A stretch of 64,000 nucleotides of DNA from Streptomyces iakyrus (GTDB lineage Bacteria > Actinomycetota > Actinomycetes > Streptomycetales > Streptomycetaceae), in the NCBI RefSeq assembly GCF_000717055.1, contig NZ_JNXI01000003.1, positions 558,001 through 622,000 on the forward strand. Reading direction: 5' to 3'. The notes under the pieces are model-generated. The model saw nothing but the letters and a program-made list of their open reading frames with translations, searched no databases and was not told the origin of the DNA. Below are positions 13,794 to 21,874 of the stretch, in pieces; the stretch's first letter is position 1, and the number at the start of each line of letters is the position of its first letter. The position numbers were made by a program, and so were the translations under genes.

Positions 13794-14614
13794 GCCGCAC
13801 CACCGATCGCGGTCTGGACGTCGTAGTGACGGGCCAACTCGCCCCAGGCGGTCTCGAAGAGGTCGATGTCGCGGTGCGTGTAGACCGCGACGTCCCGGTG
13901 TACGCCGTTGATGGGCCGCTTGATCTTCTGTGGCGCCTGCCCGTAGCGGGCCCGGTAGAGCGATGCCACCGTCGTGCCGAGTTTCACCCGTGCCGACCGC
14001 AGGTCCTTGCCGGTGACGCCCCGCTCAGTGAGGAACTCGTCGCACGTGATGGTGATGTCCGCTGGGTCGATGTCCGGCTCCTCGCCGTTCATCCGCGCCA
14101 GCTCGGTGCGCGCCATCGCCTCGACGTACGAGGAGTTGACGAGGCCGAACTGCTTCGCAACGCCCATCGCCGAAAGACGCTCCTGCGCGAGCCGGGCCCG
14201 CTCGACGCCGTCCAGCCGCTGGCGGAGGTCGGCGACCTGCTCAACGCTTGCGGCCGGGTTGATGGCCCCGCCCCGAGTCCAGTACTCCTCGACGGCAGTG
14301 GTCGTCTCGCGCTGGTAGGCGACGAGCGTGGGCCGGGCGGACTCGGCGACCTTGTTTTCGTTGACGGTGGCGAGCCACATGAGGAAGGTGCGAATGTCGA
14401 CGGCGACCATTTGGCGGGTCTTGCCGTCTTCGGCAACCGTGGGGATATCCCTACGGTTGGCCCACGACCGCTCCCGCAACTTCCGAAGTTGGGATGAGTA
14501 GTCCAGGCCGATCGCCTCGACGGCTGGTCGGAACACCACGTGCGGCTCCCCATCAACCATGACCGTCTCGACAGCTCCGGCGGACAAGCTGATACGTGCG
14601 ATTTCGGTGGTCAT
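13790..14614 (-). CDS. Phage antirepressor (P22 AR_N-type)
   Basis: 274 residues from ATG 14614. The N-terminal domain (VMVDGEPHVVFRPAVEAIGL, then YSSQLRKLRERSWA, then RTFLMWLATVN) matches the P22_AR_N antirepressor domain. A helical linker follows, and then a C-terminal region with a likely winged helix (ITITCDEFLTERGVTGKDLR). Such proteins disarm a phage repressor or act as DNA-binding regulators. The repressor candidate is the HTH protein at 19502. Confidence 0.82.
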   Translation of the reverse strand: MTTEIARISLSAGAVETVMVDGEPHVVFRPAVEAIGLDYSSQLRKLRERSWANRRDIPTVAEDGKTRQMVAVDIRTFLMWLATVNENKVAESARPTLVAYQRETTTAVEEYWTRGGAINPAASVEQVADLRQRLDGVERARLAQERLSAMGVAKQFGLVNSSYVEAMARTELARMNGEEPDIDPADITITCDEFLTERGVTGKDLRSARVKLGTTVASLYRARYGQAPQKIKRPINGVHRDVAVYTHRDIDLFETAWGELARHYDVQTAIGGAA

Positions 14615-14820
14615 TCGGTGCCTTCCTCGGCCAGCGACTCGTGATAGGGGGTGGCACGGTCCTGGCCGTCGCAGGCCGTGCAGGGGACGGCCAGAACTGC
14701 GGGGCGTCCCTGAGCGACGCGCTTCCGCATGACCGCCGTCAGACCGGGGACGTCGACGGTGACGGTGCGGAACGTGCTGCCGTGGCCGCTGCAGTTCCGG
14801 CAGAAGTCGAGGGCGCTCAC
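14611..14820 (-). CDS. Small zinc-ribbon protein
   Basis: 69 residues with CRNCSGHGS at 7-15 and CTACDGQD at 47-54, a DnaJ-like pair of CxxCxG motifs that should hold one zinc. Such miniature zinc ribbons are common in phage operons. ATG 14820 overlaps the previous stop. Confidence 0.6.
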   Translation of the reverse strand: MSALDFCRNCSGHGSTFRTVTVDVPGLTAVMRKRVAQGRPAVLAVPCTACDGQDRATPYHESLAEEGTE

Positions 14821-15347
14821 TCGGCACCCCCGGCAGTGAGCTCGGGCAGCGCCACGGTGGCCAGACGGCCCTCGCGCCAGGCCTGCATCACCTGGTCGCG
14901 GCCGTCCTTCTTGAACCGCACCGCATGCGTCCGGGCCCGGGCCGGGGCGATGGCGACACCCGGCACGTCGTGGATCACGCCCGTCTCGGGGTCCGCCCAG
15001 TCCGTACCGCCGGCCGCGGTGAGCTCGGCGAGGAGCTTCTTCGTGAACGCCTCGCGGACGGTGGTGACGAACCGCCGCTCGATCTCGCTGGCAAAGTTCT
15101 CCCGAACCCAGGCGGTGAACTTCTCCTCGTCGACGACCTTCGCCGCGGTCTCACCGGACGCGAGGCTGACGGTGGCGATGTCCGGGCCGTCCGGCAGGGT
15201 GACGGCGACCTGGCGGGCGCCGGTCTCCTCGGCGGCCGCGTCGAGGAGCGTCTGGGTCTCGGCGCGGGCCGCCTTGTAGGCGTCGTTGACGACGTCGACG
15301 AGGGTCTTGAGGTAGGCCTCGCGGGCTGCTGCCTCTTTCAGGCTCAT
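14817..15347 (-). CDS. Conserved phage protein next to RecT
   Basis: 176 residues, helical at both ends, with a beta-rich middle (ARQVAVTLPDGPDIATVSLA). The size and position beside recT suggest a recombination-accessory protein, perhaps like host-nuclease inhibitors, but no diagnostic motif supports a name. First gene of its block, just left of the terminator at 15367-15403. Confidence 0.55.
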   Translation of the reverse strand: MSLKEAAAREAYLKTLVDVVNDAYKAARAETQTLLDAAAEETGARQVAVTLPDGPDIATVSLASGETAAKVVDEEKFTAWVRENFASEIERRFVTTVREAFTKKLLAELTAAGGTDWADPETGVIHDVPGVAIAPARARTHAVRFKKDGRDQVMQAWREGRLATVALPELTAGGAE

Positions 15348-15366
15348 TCGTGTTCTCCTTGGGGGC

Positions 15367-15403
15367 GGGCCGCCCTGCCTGCTTCGGACGGGCAGGGCGG
15401 CCC
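15367..15403 (-). terminator. Strong hairpin terminator after recT
   Basis: A perfect 13-bp stem (GGGCCGCCCTGCC with its complement) and an 11-base loop, 18 bases past the recT stop. It is one of the most stable hairpins in the window. Confidence 0.65.
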
Positions 15404-15420
15404 CTCTGCGTGCGGCTGGG

Positions 15421-16545
15421 TCAGGCGGCGGAGCCGGTCAAGATGGCCGTCATCTGCCGCATCTGCTGGGCGCCGGCCTGGGCGATCGGGATGCCGTAGC
15501 TCTGCTCGAACTCCTCGTCGAGGTTGTCGAGTCCGGCCGCAGTGGCGGCGGCGCGCAGCTCCCGCTCGGCGACGTCGGCCTCGGCCTCGCCCTCAGCGAC
15601 GACCACGGCGTCCGGCACGTCCTCGCCGGGCTTGCCCTCCCCGGTGGTGGGCTTCGGCTGGGCGAGCTGTTGGCCTCGTGCGATCAGGTAAGCGCCCAGC
15701 TCCAGCAGTTCGCGGTCGGCGGTCTTCACCGTCTCGGCGAGGAGACCCTCGCCGTGCGCCTGCCGGTACAGCTCCTTGACGGCGGCCTGGTCGGTCGTCG
15801 TACCGGCGACGTCGGCGATGGCCTGGGCGGGCTGCGAGCGGCCCTTTACGGCCGTCGTCCCGGCCTGCCCTGCGTCCGGACCCGGAGTGGCCCACGGGTC
15901 ACCCTCACCCGGCTGCACCTTCCGCAGGTGCCGCTCCTCGGGCGCCGGGTTGTCGGCCTGCGCCATCTCCTCGGCGGTGTACACCCCGGCCAGGTCGTGG
16001 GGGAACGCCTTGCGGAGCGCGAGTGCCTCGGCGCACTTCGCGAGCTGACCGGCGGGCATCTTGCCCCAGAGGCCGATCGGCTTGTCGTCCTTGTTGGTCT
16101 GCACGTACTCGCGGAACAGGGCGACAGCGGGGAACCGCTGGCCGTTCCGGATCACCGTGACCTTCGCAGCGGCGGGCGGCTCGTCGAGCAGCCACACGTC
16201 CCGCCACTGGCCGTTCGCGTCACACCACAGGGTGTCCTCGTAGCCCAGGTCTCCACCTTGCTCGGCAACGACACGGTGACCGATGACGCGGTAGCCGTCG
16301 ATGCTGGTCTGCGGCGTGTACACCTTCCGCCGCTGTCGGTTGTCCCAGCGGCCGATCAGGTAGATCTGCCGGGAGAACGGGTCCAGGCGGGTGCGCTGGC
16401 AGAGGTGGAGGAACGCGGACAGCTCCTCGGCGGTGACCTCGTTGTCGATGCCGGACTGCCGCAGGACGGCCCCCTGTTGCGGGGTCCAGTCGGTTTGGTC
16501 GGGGCGGATGGCGAGGGAGCCGCCGGCCTTGACGATGTCGTTCAC
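15421..16545 (-). CDS. recT: RecT/Bet-family single-strand annealing protein
   Basis: 374 residues from GTG 16545 (GTGA overlap). The conserved RecT/Bet core is at about 45-200: LDPFSRQIYLIGRW at 54-67, YTPQTSIDGYRVI at 76-88, ALFREYVQTN at 142-151 and CAEALALRKAFP at 171-182. It anneals complementary strands during phage recombination and replication. The C-terminal 170 residues are acidic and variable, as in other actinophage RecT proteins. No adjacent RecE/lambda-Exo nuclease is seen; the DEDDh exonuclease at 13074 might partner. Confidence 0.9.
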   Translation of the reverse strand: MNDIVKAGGSLAIRPDQTDWTPQQGAVLRQSGIDNEVTAEELSAFLHLCQRTRLDPFSRQIYLIGRWDNRQRRKVYTPQTSIDGYRVIGHRVVAEQGGDLGYEDTLWCDANGQWRDVWLLDEPPAAAKVTVIRNGQRFPAVALFREYVQTNKDDKPIGLWGKMPAGQLAKCAEALALRKAFPHDLAGVYTAEEMAQADNPAPEERHLRKVQPGEGDPWATPGPDAGQAGTTAVKGRSQPAQAIADVAGTTTDQAAVKELYRQAHGEGLLAETVKTADRELLELGAYLIARGQQLAQPKPTTGEGKPGEDVPDAVVVAEGEAEADVAERELRAAATAAGLDNLDEEFEQSYGIPIAQAGAQQMRQMTAILTGSAA

Positions 16546-16790
16546 TGGGTGTCCTTCGGGGCGGGGTAGTCGAGTGCGGGGGTGGTGGCGTCGGGGTCTG
16601 CGTCGTAGAGGAGATGCCGGTACTCGGCGGCCTCCCCGGCGGTGGCGTGGCCGGTCGGCCAGTCGGGGTGCGCGACGAGCCAGTTGGCGCGCTCGATGCG
16701 CGAGGTGAGCCGCTGGCGGGCGACGGTCTTCCGCACGTCGGCTTCGAGCTGGGTGCGGCCGACGTCCAGGTCGGAGATCGGGCGCGTCAT
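16542..16790 (-). CDS. 82-residue phage protein upstream of recT
   Basis: A small mostly helical protein from ATG 16790, ending in an acidic/aromatic tail (EYRHLLYDADPDATTPALDY). Overlaps flanking genes by four bases on both sides. No family recognised. Confidence 0.5.
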   Translation of the reverse strand: MTRPISDLDVGRTQLEADVRKTVARQRLTSRIERANWLVAHPDWPTGHATAGEAAEYRHLLYDADPDATTPALDYPAPKDTQ

Positions 16791-17281
16791 CGGGCCACCT
16801 CTTCGGTGATGTCGCTGTGGCCGACGCGCTGGTGGATGTCCCAGTCGTCCTCGCCGTAGGCGTAGGGCTCCCATGTCCCGTCGAAGTGGCGCCAGCCGAG
16901 GGCCGTGCGCTCGCCGTCCTCGGGATGTGTGGTGACGACGTCGACGCGGAACATCCAGGCGGTGCCGTTCGCGGCGGAGTAGGTGTGGCCGGGCTGGAAG
17001 AAGTCCGGCGCGGCAGCCTCCGTGCCCTTCTCGACTCCGTAAGGCGCCTCGGCTCCTCGCTCGGCGAGACGGACATCCACAGCGCGCACGACCTTCGCCA
17101 CGTTCTCCGGCGTCTCCCCGGCGGGGAACGTCGGCAGTTCGGCCCGGTGCACGTCTGCAGCAGCCTCAGCCCGGACGTGGGTGTCGTGCCGGGCGAGGAA
17201 CTGGCGGGCGTCGTCCTCGTACATCGATCCGGCCTCGCGGATGCACTGCACGATGTACTCGGTCTGGTCGGCGGGCCTCAT
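16787..17281 (-). CDS. Conserved phage protein, unknown function
   Basis: 164 residues. The N-terminal half is helical (TEYIVQCIREAGSMYEDDAR). The C-terminal half looks beta-rich with aromatic residues (FQPGHTYSAANGTAWMFRVD, then WRHFDGTWEPYAYGEDDW), and may be a small SH3-like domain. Coupled to both neighbours. Function unknown. Confidence 0.55.
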   Translation of the reverse strand: MRPADQTEYIVQCIREAGSMYEDDARQFLARHDTHVRAEAAADVHRAELPTFPAGETPENVAKVVRAVDVRLAERGAEAPYGVEKGTEAAAPDFFQPGHTYSAANGTAWMFRVDVVTTHPEDGERTALGWRHFDGTWEPYAYGEDDWDIHQRVGHSDITEEVAR

Positions 17282-17631
17282 GCCGTCCGCCTCTCGGGGT
17301 TGAAGCGGGACAGGACCCGGTCCGCGGCCGTCAGCTCGGCGTGCAGGCGGTGCGTGTCCGCCATGGACACCTCGACGTGCGCCGACTCCATCCCGGCGAC
17401 GTCCTCGACCTGCTCCAGCGCGGCGTCCAGCTCACCCTCGCGGCGCGGGCCCTGCATCACAGCGGCCAGCTCGTCGAGCGCGGCGATCACGTCGTCGCGG
17501 GCGTCGGGGTCACCCCAGTGGGTGACGAGCTGCACCAGCGTGTCGGTGCGGATCTGGTCGACGCGGAGCACCGAGTGCAGGTGGCCAGCGCCGAGTTCGA
17601 AGGAGAGTTGCGGCTTCGTGGACTTGATCAT
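17278..17631 (-). CDS. Helical phage protein, unknown function
   Basis: 117 residues from ATG 17631. Hydrophilic and helical, with VIAALDELAAVMQG and ELDAALEQVEDVAGM segments. Its upstream in-frame extension is antisense-like and rejected. No motif recognised. Confidence 0.5.
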   Translation of the reverse strand: MIKSTKPQLSFELGAGHLHSVLRVDQIRTDTLVQLVTHWGDPDARDDVIAALDELAAVMQGPRREGELDAALEQVEDVAGMESAHVEVSMADTHRLHAELTAADRVLSRFNPERRTA

Positions 17632-17864
17632 CGGGTGCTCCCGGTCTTGCGGTGGCGGCCCTGAGGCCGAGAAGGAGAGGGAGGGAGGTGGCCGGTCCGC
17701 GCCCAGTGCGGGACACGCGGCGCTGCGGCGGGCTTCACGCGGGGCAGCGGCTTCCGGTCCGTGACGGCCATCCACACCAGTTGGGCGATCCAGAACGCGA
17801 GGATCAGCAGGCCCAGGTAGATGACGGCGTGGATCGTGCACCAGCCGACCAGCACATGCATCAC
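17628..17864 (-). CDS. Single-pass membrane phage protein
   Basis: 78 residues with one clear membrane helix at about 9-33 (CTIHAVIYLGLLILAFWIAQ) followed by a basic Pro-rich cytoplasmic tail. Coupled by ATGA. Similar in layout to the other small membrane proteins of this operon; function unknown. Confidence 0.55.
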   Translation of the reverse strand: MMHVLVGWCTIHAVIYLGLLILAFWIAQLVWMAVTDRKPLPRVKPAAAPRVPHWARTGHLPPSPSRPQGRHRKTGSTR

Positions 17865-18328
17865 GGAGCGGCGTCCGGTTGCGGCAGGTCCCGGCCGAGC
17901 CGGTAGGTGTGGTGCAGGGGCGAGTCGTGCGGGTCCTCACGGAGGGCCGCGACCGGCGTGAACGTCCGCGTCAGTGCGTCCGGCTTCGGCAGCGGCTCAC
18001 CACTCGCCGCCCGACGCACCGCCTCGACGGTGAACCAGCCACCGGAGACGATGCCGACCTGGTCCGCCGCGTCGCACAGCGCACGCAGCGTGGCCAGCCG
18101 CTCGTCCAACTCGGCGACCCGGGCCCGCAGCTCGGCGACATCGAAGACGTACGCCCGCTCCACCTTGTCGAGCCGCGCCTGCAACGCCTGTTGCTCGGCC
18201 GCCGTCTCCGGCGACTGGAGCATGCACGCCGCCTCCAGAGCCGCAGCCCACGCCGACGCCGTGATGTGCCCCCGCTTCTGCGCCGCGAGGATCACCTCAC
18301 CCGCAGCCTTCACCCGCTTCGTGTTCAC
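17861..18328 (-). CDS. Coiled-coil phage protein
   Basis: 155 residues. An alanine-rich N-terminal helix (VKAAGEVILAAQKRGHITAS) and a long heptad region at about 45-90 (LQARLDKVERAYVFDVAELR, then ARVAELDERLATLRA), then a Pro-rich tail with LHHTYRLGRDLPQ. Probably oligomeric. Function unknown. Confidence 0.5.
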   Translation of the reverse strand: MNTKRVKAAGEVILAAQKRGHITASAWAAALEAACMLQSPETAAEQQALQARLDKVERAYVFDVAELRARVAELDERLATLRALCDAADQVGIVSGGWFTVEAVRRAASGEPLPKPDALTRTFTPVAALREDPHDSPLHHTYRLGRDLPQPDAAP

Positions 18329-18636
18329 GCCGCCACCGCCTCAGCGCCAACCGGCACCGCCACGACAACCTCGACCGGCACGTCCCGCCACACCGTGTCC
18401 AGCACGTGACGGCGCATCGTCCGCCCCAAGTGCTCGTAGGAGTTCGCCGCGTGCACGTCCCCGCCGAGCACGTCCTGATACGCGTGGAGCCCCTCCAGCG
18501 AGTCGGCGTGCACGAAGCCGCGCAGCTCCGCCATGACCGAGCCGATCGACCAGCTCGCCTCCGGCAGGTGCGGGTGCTCCGCGAGGAGCTGCACCAGCGC
18601 GGTCGCCGCGCTGATCTGGGTACAGTTACTGGCCAT
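18325..18636 (-). CDS. Phage hypothetical protein
   Basis: 103 residues from ATG 18636, with a leading AGAGGCC purine-rich site. Helical N-terminal half (ISAATALVQLLAEHPHLPEA), GLHAYQDVLGG and a valine-rich C-terminus. No family recognised. Confidence 0.5.
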   Translation of the reverse strand: MASNCTQISAATALVQLLAEHPHLPEASWSIGSVMAELRGFVHADSLEGLHAYQDVLGGDVHAANSYEHLGRTMRRHVLDTVWRDVPVEVVVAVPVGAEAVAA

Positions 18637-18730
18637 CGGTGGCCTCTCCTTCTTCGGTTCGTAGAGGTGCGCCGGTAGTCGTGGGGTCGCCGGCCGGGCA
18701 AGCTGGGCGGCCCTTCGGCGCGAGTGGGGG

Positions 18731-19075
18731 TCAGTTGGTGGCGAGCGCCGGCTTGGCGGCGGCCTTCTTGCGGCGCGGCCGGTAGCCCGAGGTGGTGCTG
18801 CGGCGGCCGGCCCGCTTGTCCTTGCGGTTCGCCAACTTCTCGGCAATTTCGGCGAGGTCGGAGTCGCTGAAGATCAGGCGGTTGCCCATGCGGTGGCAGG
18901 GCCAGCCGAGCTTGTTGACGCCGTCGCGCAGGACCTTCTCCCCCGTGGTCGTGGGGTCGTCCTTGTCGCGGAAGCGGAGGCGGACGGCGGCTTCGGGGAC
19001 GGTCCAGAAGTTCTCCAGGACCGGCTCAGCCGGGGTCTTCCGGGTGCGGGCGGGGGTCGCCTTCGTGGCGGGCAT
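18731..19075 (-). CDS. Excisionase-like DNA-binding protein
   Basis: 114 residues from ATG 19075, with AAAGGAC upstream. ENFWTVPEAAVRLRF at about 21-35 and GEKVLRDGVNKLGWPCHRMGN, then RLIFSDSDLAEIAEKL, form a MerR/excisionase-type winged helix. A Lys/Arg tail follows. Its place as one of the first leftward early genes, opposite the integrase end, fits a recombination directionality factor or an early activator. Which one cannot be told from sequence. Confidence 0.65.
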   Translation of the reverse strand: MPATKATPARTRKTPAEPVLENFWTVPEAAVRLRFRDKDDPTTTGEKVLRDGVNKLGWPCHRMGNRLIFSDSDLAEIAEKLANRKDKRAGRRSTTSGYRPRRKKAAAKPALATN

Positions 19076-19328
19076 GGGTGTCCTTTCCGTGCTGCTCCTC
19101 GGGTGGGGCGAGGAGGCGGCGGTCGTCTTGCTGGATTTGCAGGACGGTGCGCAGGCGCTTGTAGGTGGGGGGCCGCACGTTTCGTCGAGCGCCGGTTTCA
19201 AGCTGGCTGAGGTACGGACCGCTTATGCCGGCGGCTTCGGCGCACTCGTCTCGGCTGAATCCGAGCTCTTTGCGGCGGGTGCGGATCTCCGCCCCGTCCA
19301 CCGGGATGGTGGGTTGGGGTCTCTCCAT
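19026..19328 (-). CDS. XRE-family helix-turn-helix regulator
   Basis: 100 residues. A classic HTH_XRE domain: VDGAEIRTRRKELGFSRDEC, then AEAAGISGPYLSQLETGARR at about 10-48. The 3' end overlaps the excisionase-like gene by 50 bases in another frame, so the last 17 residues may be unconserved. It is the first leftward gene and faces the rightward repressor gene across a 173-base operator region. This is a Cro-like position. Confidence 0.75.
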   Translation of the reverse strand: MERPQPTIPVDGAEIRTRRKELGFSRDECAEAAGISGPYLSQLETGARRNVRPPTYKRLRTVLQIQQDDRRLLAPPEEQHGKDTHARHEGDPRPHPEDPG

Positions 19329-19349
19329 GCACTGAAGGTAGCAGTCGAA

Positions 19350-19365
19350 TCTAGATGGAACTAGA
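19350..19365. promoter_or_regulatory. Inverted repeat upstream of the XRE gene
   Basis: TCTAG-N6-CTAGA, a 16-base inverted repeat centred about 30 bases before the XRE start codon. It probably serves as an operator for this regulator or its opponent. Confidence 0.45.
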
Positions 19366-19384
19366 TGTACGCGTGGGTAACTTA

Positions 19385-19487
19385 CAGACGCATATAGCTG
19401 GCCATAGCTTCGCGAGGGGAAACCGGCCAGTCACCCTGCGCATCGGGCCATGCACACAGATGCGTATAGCGGTAGCTGGAGGTAGCT
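19385..19487. promoter_or_regulatory. Divergent immunity promoter/operator region
   Basis: Contains two direct copies of CAGAYGCRTATAGC (19385-19398 and 19457-19470), TAGCT half-sites at 19395-19399 and 19405-19409, and two more 11 bases apart at 19472-19487. The AGCTAT-type sites resemble the palindrome over the replication promoter at 7828. AT-rich TATAGC and TATATG steps here are candidate -10 boxes for both directions. Confidence 0.5.
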
Positions 19488-19501
19488 GCCATCATGTCGA
19501 C

Positions 19502-19954
19502 ATGGCGTCACCCAGCGATCAGACCGCCCGACACCTCCAGCGACTCGCTGCCCTGGTGTCGCAACGTCGCGCCCAGCTCAGGCTGAAGAAGCAAGAGGCC
19601 GCCGCGGTCTGCGACATCGCCTACATGACGTACTGGAAGATCGAAGACGGCCAGAGCGTCAGAGCCTCCACGTACTCCAAGCTCGAAGTCGGCTTCGGCC
19701 TGCGCGCCGGCTCGTGCAAGGCGGTCCTCGACGGCGCCGCTGACAGCGTTGTCCTTGAGGACGGCACCGAGTTGATCGAGGGCGGGCAGATCGCGCGCGT
19801 CGACACGGAGTCGCTGAGCGACGGCATCCCGGACGCGGTCACCAAGTCGGCGATGCTCGTGGCGCCGGAGTTGACCGGGCGTCAAATCCAGGACTTGAGT
19901 GAACAGGTGATGGAGGAATTGCGAAGGCGCGGAATTTTGCCCTCCGCGCCGTGA
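19502..19954 (+). CDS. Rightward HTH protein, candidate prophage repressor
   Basis: 150 residues from ATG 19502, with no ribosome binding site (probably leaderless). LQRLAALVSQRRAQLRLKKQ, then EAAAVCDIAYMTYWKIEDGQ at about 14-53 is an XRE-type HTH. The C-terminal part has no LexA-like protease site but ends in a helix (TGRQIQDLSEQVMEELRRRG) that could dimerise. Position next to the integrase and divergent from the early genes suggests the maintenance repressor; the antirepressor at 13790 may oppose it. Confidence 0.6.
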   Translation: MASPSDQTARHLQRLAALVSQRRAQLRLKKQEAAAVCDIAYMTYWKIEDGQSVRASTYSKLEVGFGLRAGSCKAVLDGAADSVVLEDGTELIEGGQIARVDTESLSDGIPDAVTKSAMLVAPELTGRQIQDLSEQVMEELRRRGILPSAP

Positions 19955-20108
19955 ACTGCGGGCCTTCGCCGTACAACCTTTTCGCCGTTACCGAATCGTG
20001 ACCGTATGGGGCTGATGAATCCTCAATCAACCCTTTGCGAGCGCCTGTTCGCCGTGTGACGCTTGCGGTCCACCTGGGGGGTTCCCAAAGCGACACTTAG
20101 GGGGACCT

Positions 20109-20303
20109 ATGGCGACTGTGATCACCTTCGACAGACCCGGCTTCACCGCCAGGCTTCTGGAGACGGACGGACAGATCGTCTGCGTCCTGGCGACAGCGGC
20201 AGCCACCGACACCGTGATTCAGGCACGCGTGCGGAGGATGATGCGCGGTCAGGGCATCGACTGCCGAAATTGCGGCGGCTGCCCCGTGGGGCAGGCAAAG
20301 TAG
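20109..20303 (+). CDS. 64-residue protein before the integrase
   Basis: A small protein with a run of G before its ATG. The beta-rich N-terminus (MATVITFDRPGFTARLLETD) and C-terminal CRNCGGCP suggest a metal-binding tail. It lies 86 bases before the integrase and may share its transcript. No family recognised. Confidence 0.45.
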   Translation: MATVITFDRPGFTARLLETDGQIVCVLATAAATDTVIQARVRRMMRGQGIDCRNCGGCPVGQAK

Positions 20304-20389
20304 AGCAGTCAGTACGCGGAGGCCGGCGGCAGGGGTGCTACGCCGGCACATCCGCGTTTCACCTCGCGATCGTCCTGGGGGGATGACGC

Positions 20390-21763
20390 ATGCCGTACGC
20401 GGAACAGCGCGGTTCGAAGTGGAGAGTCCGGTGGAACACCGGCAAGAAGCACCCCACGAACGGGAAGTGGCTGTACGACAGCCAAGGCGGGTTCGACGAC
20501 CGTGACGCGGCCATCGAGTACGGCCTGGACCGCGAGTCCGACATCCGCAACGACCGCTACACCAGCCGCCGCGACGGCGCGATCCTGATCAGCGAGTACT
20601 GCCGGACCTGGCAACAGACCCTCGACGTCGGGCATCTGAGACGCAGGAGCATCGAGAGCTACATCCGGCTGTACATCGAACCCCGCTGGGGCAAGATGGC
20701 GGTCGCCGACATCAAGCCGTCCGCCTACCGAGCCTGGGAGCTGTGGCTGAAGGACCAGCCCAACATCGGCGACCGGTACCGACGGGAGATTCTCCTCGCG
20801 TTTTCGATGATGATGGACGACGCCGTCAACGACGGTATGCGGCAGGCGAGCCCGGTCCCGAAGCAGCGCAAGCGCGGCCGGTACACCAAGGAGAAGCGCG
20901 AGCGGAAGCGGCCCATGCTCATGGCCGACGTCCATCAACTCGCCACCAACGCCCTGACGTTCTGGGGCTTCCCTGGCTATGTGTACGTCCTCACCATGGC
21001 GTTCACCGGGATGCGGCCCGCCGAGGCCTACGCACTGCGCCGCGAGTACTGCTATCCCAACTGGCCCGCCGCGGACCCGCGCATCGACCCGACCGAGGAG
21101 ATGCGCTACGAGGAGGACCTGGAGCGGTACGCCGGCGAGAAGCCGATGCCTGCGATCCGGGTCGAGTGGCAGCATCAGCGGGAGGACGGGAAGCTGAAGC
21201 TGTTCCCGCCGAAGTACGAGTCCCGGCGCACGTTGGTTGTGCCGCCGTTCCTGGCGGAGCTGCTGGAGATGCTGCTCGGATCGCACGAGTTCGAGTACGT
21301 GTTTCCTTCAATCAACGGTGGCGAACTGGCGAACGCGAACTTCACCTTTCACTACTGGCGTCAGATCGCCGACGGCCGTGAGGCGTCGGTGCCGCGGCAG
21401 AAGGGCGCCGGCCGGGGCGGTACGTGGCGGCCTCTGCCGGCGATTCCTGCGGTGCCGGGGTGGGAGGGGAAGCGGCAGTACTTGACGAGGCATGGTCACA
21501 AGGAATGGTGCGACGAGGACGGCCATAGCCGGATCGCGGTCGAGTCGCGCATGGGCCACGAGCTGGCCGGCGTGGAGGGGCTCTACGCGAACGTCACGCC
21601 GACGATGGAGCGGGCGATCGCGGATTCACTCCAGGCTCGGTGGCTGGGCTTCATGGCGGGTCTCCCAGCCGGTTGGGAGCCTCAATCTCCCACCCCTCTC
21701 CCAGTGGATCTTGCGGAATGGATGAAATTGCAGGTCAAAGCGGGTAAGGCTTTGCAGAAATGA
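20390..21763 (+). CDS. int: Tyrosine site-specific integrase
   Basis: 457 residues. Residues 1-60 are a Lys/Arg-rich arm-binding part, 62-155 a SAM-like core-binding domain, and 180-410 the catalytic domain. Catalytic residues visible are Arg 209 (FTGMRPAEAYALR), His 368, His 390 (SRMGH) and Tyr 399 (GLYANVT). GGGGGG precedes the ATG. The stop runs straight into a broken 3' piece of uppP, so attP lies next to the integrase 3' end. It integrates and, with an excisionase, excises the phage. Confidence 0.92.
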   Translation: MPYAEQRGSKWRVRWNTGKKHPTNGKWLYDSQGGFDDRDAAIEYGLDRESDIRNDRYTSRRDGAILISEYCRTWQQTLDVGHLRRRSIESYIRLYIEPRWGKMAVADIKPSAYRAWELWLKDQPNIGDRYRREILLAFSMMMDDAVNDGMRQASPVPKQRKRGRYTKEKRERKRPMLMADVHQLATNALTFWGFPGYVYVLTMAFTGMRPAEAYALRREYCYPNWPAADPRIDPTEEMRYEEDLERYAGEKPMPAIRVEWQHQREDGKLKLFPPKYESRRTLVVPPFLAELLEMLLGSHEFEYVFPSINGGELANANFTFHYWRQIADGREASVPRQKGAGRGGTWRPLPAIPAVPGWEGKRQYLTRHGHKEWCDEDGHSRIAVESRMGHELAGVEGLYANVTPTMERAIADSLQARWLGFMAGLPAGWEPQSPTPLPVDLAEWMKLQVKAGKALQK

Positions 21764-21768
21764 CGTTG

Positions 21769-21867
21769 TTCATGAAATTCATTTCGACCAAGAGCTTCAT
21801 GCCCTTCGTCTACTACCGCATCGCCCTGGGCATCGTCATCATCGTGCTGGTCAGCATGGGCGCCCTC
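21769..21867 (+). pseudogene. uppP: 3' remnant of uppP at the prophage right junction
   Basis: About 33 codons encode FMKFISTKSFMPFVYYRIAL, then GIVIIVLVSMGAL. This is the last membrane segment of undecaprenyl-diphosphate phosphatase (UppP/BacA), whose C-terminus has the form ...FxPFxxYRIxLGxxxxxL. There is no start, no upstream body and no stop in frame shortly after. It begins six bases after the integrase stop. The rest of uppP is expected at the other prophage end outside this window. Confidence 0.65.
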
Positions 21868-21874
21868 TGGTTCC

